A stretch of 23,208 nucleotides of DNA from Deltaproteobacteria bacterium UBA6967. GTDB taxonomy: Bacteria; SAR324; NAC60-12. Numbering within the stretch: the stretch's first letter is position 1; every line of letters begins with the position of its first letter. Positions 7,820 to 15,203 of the stretch are shown in pieces. The DNA lies in assembly GCA_002450295.1 (NCBI GenBank), contig DJYX01000181.1, positions 1 through 23,208 of the forward strand, written 5' to 3'. The translations under genes were made by a program, and so were the position numbers. The notes beneath the pieces were generated by a model. The model had not been told where the DNA came from and did no database searches. It saw only the letters and a program-made list of their open reading frames with translations.

Positions 7820-9745
7820 ATGTCCAATTTGAATCGACCAATGGATGCCAATCGTCCCTTTGATCTTGTTTGCATGGGGCGTGTGGCCGTTGACCTCTAT
7901 GCTGAACAAATTCATAGCCCTCTCGAAAATGCGCAGAGCTTCCGTAAGTACCTAGGTGGTTGTGCGGGCAACATTGCTGTGGGCACCTCGCGTCTGGGAT
8001 TAAAATCCGCGATGTTTTCCTGTACTGGCACGGACGCGATGGGGGAATTTCTGCGCCAGCAACTTCACCACGAAGGCGTAGACACTACCCTATTGCGTGA
8101 CACATCTCAGCATCTGACAGCTCTCGTTCTGTTGGGAGTCAGCCCACCAGATCGCTTCCCGCTCATCTTCTACAGAGAAAACTGCGCAGACATGCAGATC
8201 CGACCTGAAGATGCTGATCCTGCCTTCCTGAAAAAATGCAAGGCACTACTATTCACAGGCACTGGGCTTTCCAGTCCGTCCATGAAAGAAGCAACTCTAG
8301 CTGCCATCAAGACTGCTAAGGAGCAAGGCTGTGCTGTTGTTCTCGACATCGACTATCGACCTGTTCTATGGGGATTGACAGCAGCTGGTGACGGCGAATC
8401 ACGTTTTGTTGCATCAGAAGCTGTCACGAGAGAATTGCAGCCGTTGATTAAGGACTTAGATCTGATCATCGGGACTGAAGAAGAAGTAATGATCGCTGGC
8501 GGCTCTGAGACCCTGGAAGAAGCCCTTCAAGTAATCCGTGAATCTTCACGGGCTACCGTAGTGCTGAAGCGAGGAGAAAAGGGCTGTGAAGTCTTTGAAC
8601 CTGGTAGTCAGCAAAGTCGAACAGCCAGACCATTTCCCATCAAGGTGCTGAATGTTCTGGGAGCAGGAGATGCCTTTGCCTCTGGATTTTTACGCGGATG
8701 GTTACGAGGAGAATCCTTGGAAACCTGCGCACTTTGGGGCAACGCCAACGGGGCACTGACTGTCACCCGCCATGGTTGTGCTCCTTCGATGGCTTCTTTT
8801 GAAGAACTACAGTACTTGATAGAAAATTTTGATGCAGATCCAAATATTCTAACCAACCCACACCTGTTACGTCTTCATCAGCGAACAATCCTCGGAAAAC
8901 CGAGAAATTTTCCATTACAAGTGCTGGCTTTTGATCATCGCACCCAATTTGAAGAATCCTGTAAACAGCACAATCAGCCAATCAGCAAAATTGCTGAATT
9001 CAAAAGATTGGTGTTCGAGGGATTCAAAAAAGTGGCTGCGGAGAAAACATCACTACCTCTCGCGCTGCTGGTTGATCCACAATATGGAGCAGATATTTTA
9101 CAGGATTCAGCCTACGCGTCGTATGCAGTCGGAGCTCCAATTGAGCAAGCAGGCTCTTTTCCCGTAGAGTGGCTATGTGGGGAAGAACTGCACGAGCACC
9201 TGCTTGGGCGCCCATCTGAATGGTTCGTCAAGGTCCTTTGGCACTTCCATCCTGCTCTTGATGCCAATGAAAAACAGCGACAACTCATCCAATTGAAAAG
9301 ACTGGAAACGATCTGTCAATTGCTGGATCGACGCCTGATGCTAGAGCTGATACTTCCTACAAATCTCTCCCAGGATGGAGCAGCGCTCGCAGCCGCGGTT
9401 GAAGAGGTTTATGAAGCTCAGATCACACCTTTTTGGTGGAAGGTGATGGCCCTTGATGATGAATCAGAGTGGCAGAAAGTCACGAATGCCCTTGATCGGC
9501 ATGACACCGAGGCTGGCGTGATTGTTCTTGGGAAAAACGCTCCGCTGGAAACTTTCCCAAGCTGGTTCAAGACCTTGCGATCCACTCCCCACACCTGTGG
9601 ATTTGCCATAGGGCGTTCCATCTTCTGGGGACCTTGGGAAAGCTACATCAATGGCTCCTTGACCTCTGAGGAGATCCCTTCCATTATCGAAAAGAATTAC
9701 AAAACTGTTCTCAGGATGTGGGAAGAAGCTGCGCCTGCGTCATTA
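7820..9745 (+). CDS. iolC: fused 5-dehydro-2-deoxygluconokinase / DUF2090 aldolase-like protein
   Basis: Phosphorylates 5-dehydro-2-deoxygluconate; the fused domain is thought to cleave the product to DHAP and malonate semialdehyde (the IolJ step). The N-terminal PfkB kinase (about residues 14-335) has the sugar-binding GGCAGNIA (46-53) and the C-terminal signature NVLGAGDAFASGF (278-290) with catalytic Asp284. The C-terminal DUF2090 domain (about 345-640) starts with VLAFDHR and includes a conserved WFVKVLWHFHP segment. Single-domain IolC is about 330 aa; this 641-aa fusion is the known bifunctional architecture, and no separate iolJ is visible. ATG at 7820 is chosen; an upstream in-frame TTG at 7769, with a GGAAAG site, is a possible alternative. 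First gene of iolC-iolB-mmsA. The stop codon follows at 9746-9748. Confidence 0.93.
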
Positions 9746-9802
9746 TGAGAATTTAAGTAAATGAATTGGTACACCCAAACCACCGCAATGCATTAGAGGA
9801 AT

Positions 9803-10606
9803 ATGTCAACTCTACTCAGTCGCCATCAGGAACCTGATAACACCGGACTAGTTCAAAGCATCACGCCAGAACGTGCCCAATGGAAACACGTTGGCTTTGA
9901 TGTCTATCATCTGCAAACCGGCCAATCATTAAAGCAAGACACAGGAAACCAGGAGGTCTGCTTGGTACTTGTTACAGGACGGGCTGATATCAAAACTAAA
10001 CAGGAAGCTTGGAAAGACCTAGGAGACAGGATGAGTGTTTTTGAGGACAAGGCCCCTCACGCTGTCTATGTACCTCACTCCGATACTTTCAAAGTAAAGG
10101 CAACCACAAATCTAGAACTCGCAGTGTGTCGTGCTCCAGGATTTGGTGACCATGCAGCACGCTTGATTCCCCCAGAATCCATGGGCCGTGAGACACGTGG
10201 ACAAGGCACTAACACAAGGCACGTCTGCAACATCCTACCTCAGACGGAACCTGCGGATAGCCTCTTGGTTGTTGAAGTGATAACCCCCAACGGCTCCTGG
10301 TCAAGCTACCCGCCACACAAACATGACACTGATAACATGCCCAGTGAATCTCAACTGGAAGAAATCTACTACCATCGACTACAACCATCTCAGGGCTTCG
10401 CCTTCCAGAGAGTCTACACAGATGATCGATCATTGGATGAAACAATGGTCGTTCATGATGGAGATGTCGTGATGGTGCCTCGTGGCTATCACCCAGCCGG
10501 AGCACCACACGGTTACGACCTTTATTACCTGAACGTGATGGCTGGCCCAAGCCGTGTCTGGAAATTTAAAAATGATCCTGCTCACGAATGGATTGTTCAA
10601 CAATGA
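9803..10606 (+). CDS. iolB: 5-deoxy-glucuronate isomerase
   Basis: Isomerises 5-deoxy-D-glucuronate, the product of IolD, to 5-dehydro-2-deoxygluconate, the substrate of IolC. The 267-aa double-cupin protein (KduI/IolB family) shows the family segment PPHKHD (His172, His174) followed by LEEIYYHR (Glu187), consistent with the metal-binding set, and a later VPRGYHPAGAPHGYD segment (about 226-239). Length is typical. The ATG has a GAGGA site. It sits between iolC (54-base gap) and mmsA (36-base gap) and is surely co-transcribed with them. Confidence 0.95.
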   Translation: MSTLLSRHQEPDNTGLVQSITPERAQWKHVGFDVYHLQTGQSLKQDTGNQEVCLVLVTGRADIKTKQEAWKDLGDRMSVFEDKAPHAVYVPHSDTFKVKATTNLELAVCRAPGFGDHAARLIPPESMGRETRGQGTNTRHVCNILPQTEPADSLLVVEVITPNGSWSSYPPHKHDTDNMPSESQLEEIYYHRLQPSQGFAFQRVYTDDRSLDETMVVHDGDVVMVPRGYHPAGAPHGYDLYYLNVMAGPSRVWKFKNDPAHEWIVQQ

Positions 10607-10642
10607 GTATCCTTCGCCAATTGAATTGAGAGAAGAAAGAAA

Positions 10643-12142
10643 ATGTCTGCAACACTGATCCAAAACTTCATCGCTGGAAAACTTAGTCATCCAGCAAACG
10701 CTGCCAGACTTTCTGTGACCAATCCTGCTACGGGAGAAGTTACAGGAGAAGTTGCACTCTCCAGTGCTGCTGAAGTTGACCAGGCCGTCCAAGCTGCGAA
10801 AACAGCTGCGGTTAAATGGGGGACGACTCCTCCTCTGAGACGCGCCCGATTGATGTTCCGCTTTTTGGAACTGCTCCAGCAAAATCATGACAAGCTGGCT
10901 GAAGCGATCACGAAAGAACATGGGAAAACCTTCGAAGATGCAAAAGGGGAAGTTCAGAGGGGAATTGAGGTAGTTGAATTCGCCTGTGGTATTCCACATC
11001 TACTGAAGGGCTCATTCAGTGAACAGGTCGCCAATGCGGTCGATGCATACTCTTTTCGACAACCACTTGGAGTTGTTGCCGGTATTACCCCCTTCAACTT
11101 TCCGGTCATGGTGCCGATGTGGATGTATCCGATGGCAATTGCCTGCGGGAATTCCTTCGTTTTGAAACCATCGGAGAAAGATCCAAGTGCTTCCTTGTTG
11201 ATGGCCGAATTACTTCAGCAAGCAGGCTTGCCTGATGGTGTCTTCAATGTAGTGCAGGGTAGCCGTGAAGCAGTAGAAGCCTTGTTGGATCATCCAGATA
11301 TCGCTGCGATCAGCTTTGTCGGTTCAACCCCAATTGCTCGGGCAATTTATCAGCGCGGAACAGCTCACGACAAAAGAGTCCAGGCTCTTGGGGGTGCCAA
11401 GAATCATATGATCATCATGCCGGATGCAGATCTGGATCAGGCGGCCAGTGCTCTAATGGGAGCCGGTTATGGAAGTGCGGGTGAGCGCTGCATGGCGATC
11501 TCTGTTGCCGTACCCGTTGGGGAAGAAACAGCGAACGCTTTGATGGAGCGATTGATTCCCCAAGTCAAGGCTCTCAAAATTGGCAACGGCATGGAACCAG
11601 GCCAGGATATGGGCCCTCTGGTTACCCGTGAGCATCGTGATAAGGTTTCAGCCTACGTGGATAGTGGTGTGGAGCAGGGAGCAAAACTGCTAGTGGACGG
11701 TCGCGGCTACAAGGTGGCAGGCCATGAAAATGGATTTTTCATCGGAGGTTGCCTGTTTGATCAAGTCACCCCCGAGATGGAGATTTACAAGAACGAGATC
11801 TTCGGTCCTGTTCTCTCAACGGTACGTGTCCCAACTTACGAAGCTGCAGTAAAGTTGGTTCACAACAATCCCTATGGAAATGGAATCGCAATCTTCACAC
11901 GCGATGGTGATACAGCACGCGATTTTGTCAGCAAGATCGAGGTCGGTATGGTGGGTGTGAACGTCCCAATTCCGGTACCAGTTGCATTCCACAGCTTCGG
12001 TGGATGGAAACAATCCTTGTTCGGTGATCACGATATTTATGGACCAGAATCGATCAATTTCTACACCCGCCTCAAAGCTGTCACTTCTCGATGGCCAACA
12101 GGAATCAAGGAAGGTGCGAAATTCAACTTTCCTACGCTCTGA
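10643..12142 (+). CDS. mmsA: CoA-acylating (methyl)malonate-semialdehyde dehydrogenase
   Basis: NAD- and CoA-dependent conversion of malonate semialdehyde to acetyl-CoA and CO2, the last step of inositol breakdown (also called iolA). The 499-aa ALDH-fold protein has catalytic Cys283 in SAGERCMAIS. It also has the hallmark ALGGAKNH (about 248-255), where Asn replaces the general-base Glu of hydrolytic ALDHs, separating this CoA-acylating subgroup from ordinary aldehyde dehydrogenases. Further motifs are ITPFNFPVMVPMWM and EIFGPVLS. It ends the iolC-iolB-mmsA set. It may also serve valine or thymine catabolism, but context points to inositol. Confidence 0.95.
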   Translation: MSATLIQNFIAGKLSHPANAARLSVTNPATGEVTGEVALSSAAEVDQAVQAAKTAAVKWGTTPPLRRARLMFRFLELLQQNHDKLAEAITKEHGKTFEDAKGEVQRGIEVVEFACGIPHLLKGSFSEQVANAVDAYSFRQPLGVVAGITPFNFPVMVPMWMYPMAIACGNSFVLKPSEKDPSASLLMAELLQQAGLPDGVFNVVQGSREAVEALLDHPDIAAISFVGSTPIARAIYQRGTAHDKRVQALGGAKNHMIIMPDADLDQAASALMGAGYGSAGERCMAISVAVPVGEETANALMERLIPQVKALKIGNGMEPGQDMGPLVTREHRDKVSAYVDSGVEQGAKLLVDGRGYKVAGHENGFFIGGCLFDQVTPEMEIYKNEIFGPVLSTVRVPTYEAAVKLVHNNPYGNGIAIFTRDGDTARDFVSKIEVGMVGVNVPIPVPVAFHSFGGWKQSLFGDHDIYGPESINFYTRLKAVTSRWPTGIKEGAKFNFPTL

Positions 12143-12155
12143 ATTGAAAACTGGT

Positions 12156-12192
12156 TGAGTCAAGAAGTTTCCTAGAAAAGAATCTTGGCTCA
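12156..12192 (+). other. hairpin after mmsA
   Basis: Arms TGAGTCAAGA (12156-12165) and TCTTGGCTCA (12183-12192) pair over 10 bases with one G-U, around a 17-base loop. No U-run follows, so it is a weak terminator candidate. It may reduce read-through from mmsA into the aldolase gene. Confidence 0.3.
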
Positions 12193-12226
12193 GAGAAACT
12201 AAAAATTAATTCTCTAATTTGAAAAA

Positions 12227-12242
12227 TAGAAATTAATTTCTA
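12227..12242. promoter_or_regulatory. perfect 16-bp palindrome, candidate IolR-type operator
   Basis: TAGAAATTAATTTCTA is a perfect palindrome and contains AGAA-N6-TTCT, two outer-base mismatches from the IolR-type GGAA-N6-TTCC. It lies about 100 bases before the aldolase ATG. It also sits between a possible -35 (TTGAAA, 12219-12224) and a weak -10 (TAAAAA, 12241-12246). Confidence 0.4.
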
Positions 12243-12282
12243 AAAATCTTGCTCTCTATCAATTCAGATAATATTTTAGTGT

Positions 12283-12305
12283 CGAACATGCTTCATTTAT
12301 GTTCG
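12283..12305. promoter_or_regulatory. inverted repeat upstream of the aldolase gene
   Basis: CGAACAT and ATGTTCG are exact inverted copies separated by 9 bases, 39 bases before the aldolase ATG. It could be a second operator or an mRNA leader hairpin. The spacing does not fit a known SOS box. Confidence 0.35.
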
Positions 12306-12343
12306 GCCCAGTCTAACTTTCATCAACTAAACATTGAGGCCCA

Positions 12344-13135
12344 ATGCGTCCAAATCCACTAATGAAAATGCTCAAGGAAGACCGAGCTATCGTGAATGGG
12401 TGGCTAGCGATTCCAAATTCTTTCTCTACAGAGGTGATGGCGCACCAAGGATGGGATTCACTGACAGTCGATATGCAACATGGTGTCTCCGACTATCAGA
12501 ATGCAGTAACGATGTTCCAGGCGATCTGCACGACGAGCACAGCGCCATTGACCAGGGTCCCTTGGTTGGAAGAGGGGATCATCATGCGCATGTTAGATGC
12601 GGGAGCCTACGGAGTGATTTGTCCAATGATCAACAAGGCGTCTGATGCAGAACGCTTTGCGCAGGCCTGTTACTATCCACCCCTTGGACAACGCAGCTTT
12701 GGGCCCATCAGGGCTCTCTTCAGTTTGGGAGCAGACTACCCGTCTCACGCCAATGATGAGATTCTTCCGATCGCTATGATTGAAACCAAGGAAGCACTGG
12801 ATAACCTTGATGATATCCTCAAGGTAGAAGGGATTCGCATGGTCTACATTGGTCCCTCAGATCTTGGAAACTCCCTTGGAAGAGTCCCAACTTTTGACCA
12901 GGAAGATCCGGTCGTTGTAGAAGCGATTGATATGATTCTTCGAAAAGCCACCGAGCATGGCGTAGCAGCCGGTATTCACAACGGAACACCGGAGTATGCT
13001 CTACGAATGATTGAAAAGGGGTTCCGCTTCGTGACGATTGGTTCTGATTCAAGGCTCATGGCTCTAGCTGCTAAGGGGGTTCTCACAAAGATGCGAGAGG
13101 ATATGCCAAAAGCTCCTAGCTCTAGTTCTTACTGA
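12344..13135 (+). CDS. HpcH/HpaI-family 2-keto-3-deoxy acid aldolase
   Basis: Class II (metal-dependent) aldolase expected to cleave a 2-oxo-3-deoxy (or 2-oxo-4-hydroxy) acid into pyruvate and an aldehyde. The 263-aa TIM-barrel protein shows the catalytic His46 in DMQHG, Arg71 in TRVPW, and metal ligands Glu147 (MIETKEAL) and Asp173 (GPSDLG), the full set of the HpcH/GarL/RhmA family. The ATG has a GAGG site. It is 2 bases from the next gene and so translationally linked to it. Standard inositol catabolism does not require it; it is the natural partner of the IlvD/Edd dehydratase about 5 kb to the left. The exact substrate cannot be told from sequence. Confidence 0.9.
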   Translation: MRPNPLMKMLKEDRAIVNGWLAIPNSFSTEVMAHQGWDSLTVDMQHGVSDYQNAVTMFQAICTTSTAPLTRVPWLEEGIIMRMLDAGAYGVICPMINKASDAERFAQACYYPPLGQRSFGPIRALFSLGADYPSHANDEILPIAMIETKEALDNLDDILKVEGIRMVYIGPSDLGNSLGRVPTFDQEDPVVVEAIDMILRKATEHGVAAGIHNGTPEYALRMIEKGFRFVTIGSDSRLMALAAKGVLTKMREDMPKAPSSSSY

Positions 13136-13137
13136 TT

Positions 13138-14118
13138 ATGACGACCCCCCGTGGACACGTACTGCTGCTTGGTAAAATTCATGAAGACGCAATGCAGTTA
13201 CTGCGATCCCATCACGAGTTAACCCACGAGGTCTTGGAGAAACCTGCTGAGGATGAAATCTTCAGCAGGTTAGCACAAGCGGATGCCTTGATCGTACGGA
13301 CCGCTCAGTTGTCTGCAGAATTAATGGATAACGCGCATCAACTGAAAATTGTGGCCCGTCATGGAGTGGGATATGACAATGTGCCTGTTGAGGTGCTTTC
13401 CAGAAAGAAAATCCCATTGGCAACCACTGGAAATGCAAATGCCATTACGGTTGCCGAACATGCGCTGTACTTGATACTCACTCTGGCAAAACGTGGGAGT
13501 GCCTTCGATCGGGCAATGAGAGAAGGTGATTGGGAATCGCGTAATCGCCTTCAGGGCTCAGAGATATCTGGAAAGAATCTCTTGCTTGTGGGCTTTGGTC
13601 GGATCGGCAGAGAAGTGGCCAAACGTGCCTTAGCATTCGGAATGCGAGTTCACGTTTTTGATCCGTATGTGAATTCAGAGCAAGTTAGCGAGTCAGGAGC
13701 AACCCCGATCAGCAATCTTGAGGATTTTCTACCTGATACAGATTTCCTAAGCCTTCATCTCCCATTCACTGCCCAAAATCGACATATTATCGGAGCGGCT
13801 GAGATCAAGGCTCTTCCAACTACAGCTTACGTTATCAATACTGCACGTGGTGGGTTAATTGATGAAGAAGAACTTCTCAAAGCTCTCGACGCTGGAGAAT
13901 TAGCTGGGGCAGGATTAGATTGCTTTGAGCAAGAACCTCCCCCACGTAACATGGAGTTATTTAGTTCTGACAAGGTCGTATTTAGTCCCCACAACGCCAG
14001 CTTAACAGCAGAATGTACCCGTCGGCTTGGATTGGTCTGTGTTGAAAATGTGGTAGATGGCCTGACAGGGCGATTGCAGAGGGATCGTGTGGTTAATTGG
14101 GAGGCAGTTTACTCTTGA
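13138..14118 (+). CDS. D-isomer-specific 2-hydroxyacid dehydrogenase (SerA-like fold)
   Basis: NAD-dependent reduction of a 2-oxo acid or oxidation of a D-2-hydroxy acid. The 326-aa chain has the nucleotide loop GFGRIG (152-157), Asp175 at the end of the next strand (favouring NAD over NADP), and the catalytic trio Arg237 (NTARGG), Glu266 (EQEP) and His285 (SPHN). It lacks the C-terminal ACT domain of long SerA enzymes, so serine biosynthesis is not implied. Glyoxylate/hydroxypyruvate reductase or a sugar-acid-derived 2-oxo acid reductase are plausible. The start is 2 bases after the aldolase stop, indicating a functional pair. It converges with the regulator gene, with only 15 bases between stops. 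Confidence 0.9.
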   Translation: MTTPRGHVLLLGKIHEDAMQLLRSHHELTHEVLEKPAEDEIFSRLAQADALIVRTAQLSAELMDNAHQLKIVARHGVGYDNVPVEVLSRKKIPLATTGNANAITVAEHALYLILTLAKRGSAFDRAMREGDWESRNRLQGSEISGKNLLLVGFGRIGREVAKRALAFGMRVHVFDPYVNSEQVSESGATPISNLEDFLPDTDFLSLHLPFTAQNRHIIGAAEIKALPTTAYVINTARGGLIDEEELLKALDAGELAGAGLDCFEQEPPPRNMELFSSDKVVFSPHNASLTAECTRRLGLVCVENVVDGLTGRLQRDRVVNWEAVYS

Positions 14119-14133
14119 GATACCTGAAGGGGC

Positions 14134-15069
14134 TCAATTCTGCTCAAAATGATATGGCTTCGAGGGGGAGATTCTTTGCAAAACCTTGGGATCATTTGAT
14201 CCCAGAAGGTCCTGTGGATTGAGTTCCTCCTGCGAACCTTCAATCTGGAATCGGCTGGCCATGCTGATAATGAGGCTTTGTGCGAGGCACATCGTAGCAG
14301 CTAATGAGTAACTGAATTTGTGGCCTGCACCCGGTACGACAAGCGAGCAAGTAGCGTGTTTATGCAGCGGGCTCAGTTGACTATCCGTAAAAGCTAGAAT
14401 GGGGATTTTCTTGCGGGCTGTTCCTTCCACGATGTCTACAACTTCCCGCGCGTAGTAGCGGAAGGAAACTGCAACTAGCAGGGATTTCTCATTCATCAAC
14501 TCTGCTTCCTCTGTGGCTAGTCCGCCAGAACTATCGAGGAGCCGAACATTTTGTCGGAGATACAGTAACAAGTAACGAATGTAGTAGGCTACGGAGAGCG
14601 AACGCAATTGCCCCAAAACATAGATTGTGTCTGCTTCCTCTAATAACGAAACAGCCTTTTCCAGTACTTCAGGAGATATACTGTGCTTGAGGTCATTCAG
14701 AGCTGCAATGTCATTACTTACTAAGGATTGCAAGAATGAGGCGGTCGAATTGCTCGACTCCGCTGAGACCTCGTTACTGAATGATTCCAGGCGTTCTTTT
14801 GAACTGGCTGTGGAAATCAGGTGAGATTGAAAAACACGCTTCATTTCGCTGAAGCCATTGTAGCCCATGTGCTTTGCGAAACGTACCAAGGAGGAAGGTT
14901 GAACCCCAGCCTGGTCTGCAATCACTTTGACGGATTCAACAGCCATCGCATTTGGGTTCTGAACCATAAAACGTGTAATACGCTGAAAACTTTTCTTCAT
15001 CTTCGGAAACTGCTCGGTCACCTGCGTGATCAACCGTTCATAGGTATCAGGTAGCGGGAGGTTCGTCAT
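14134..15069 (-). CDS. iolR: RpiR/MurR-family transcriptional regulator, probable inositol regulator
   Basis: DNA-binding regulator responding to a phosphorylated sugar. The 311-aa protein has an N-terminal RpiR-type HTH (about 10-85; the segment VKVIADQAGVQPSSLVRFAKHMG contains the recognition helix) and a C-terminal SIS sugar-isomerase-like domain (about 125-265, including VAVSFRYYAREVVDIV). Two ATGs are possible; 15069 is chosen because AAAGG lies 6 bases upstream of it but abuts the ATG at 15075. It lies between the two iol segments and diverges from iolD. RpiR-type IolR proteins control iol genes in alphaproteobacteria (known for the family); that this one does so, and as a repressor, is inference. 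The symbol is provisional. Confidence 0.82.
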   Translation of the reverse strand: MTNLPLPDTYERLITQVTEQFPKMKKSFQRITRFMVQNPNAMAVESVKVIADQAGVQPSSLVRFAKHMGYNGFSEMKRVFQSHLISTASSKERLESFSNEVSAESSNSTASFLQSLVSNDIAALNDLKHSISPEVLEKAVSLLEEADTIYVLGQLRSLSVAYYIRYLLLYLRQNVRLLDSSGGLATEEAELMNEKSLLVAVSFRYYAREVVDIVEGTARKKIPILAFTDSQLSPLHKHATCSLVVPGAGHKFSYSLAATMCLAQSLIISMASRFQIEGSQEELNPQDLLGSNDPKVLQRISPSKPYHFEQN

Positions 15070-15139
15070 CAGCATCCTTTGAAGATTGTTTTCATGTTGC
15101 TTTCAAATTTCTAAGCGAAGCAAATGAAATTGAAGAAAA

Positions 15140-15169
15140 TTGAATTTTTGTTCAACAATTTATTAAAAT
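15140..15169 (+). promoter_or_regulatory. predicted iolD promoter with overlapping IolR-like operator
   Basis: TTGAAT (15140-15145) and TAAAAT (15164-15169) form a plausible -35/-10 pair with an 18-base spacer, about 35 bases before the iolD ATG. The palindrome TTGAA-N6-TTCAA (15140-15155) overlaps the -35 and contains the GAA-N6-TTC core also seen upstream of iolC and the aldolase gene. Confidence 0.45.
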
Positions 15170-15203
15170 AGACTTTTTGAGTCAATTAGCAAGAGGAGTC
15201 CTA

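Noticed and set aside
10430..10999. Long open frame (189 codons) on the minus strand across iolB and mmsA
   Set aside because: It lies wholly antisense to two well-supported genes, has no recognisable motif or ribosome site, and its composition is what codon structure on the other strand produces.
12283..12305. CGAACAT/ATGTTCG repeat as a LexA (SOS) box
   Set aside because: Gram-positive and alphaproteobacterial SOS boxes need much shorter or direct-repeat spacing; here the GAAC and GTTC cores are 13 bases apart, and the downstream gene is metabolic.
13138..14118. Serine-biosynthetic serA
   Set aside because: The protein lacks the C-terminal regulatory domain and is paired with an aldolase in a catabolic locus, so a catabolic 2-oxo acid reductase is more likely.
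15097..15123. TTGCTT/AAGCAA inverted repeat between the regulator and iolD as an operator
   Set aside because: Only six bases per arm in low-complexity A/T-rich DNA, with no copy at the other control regions.
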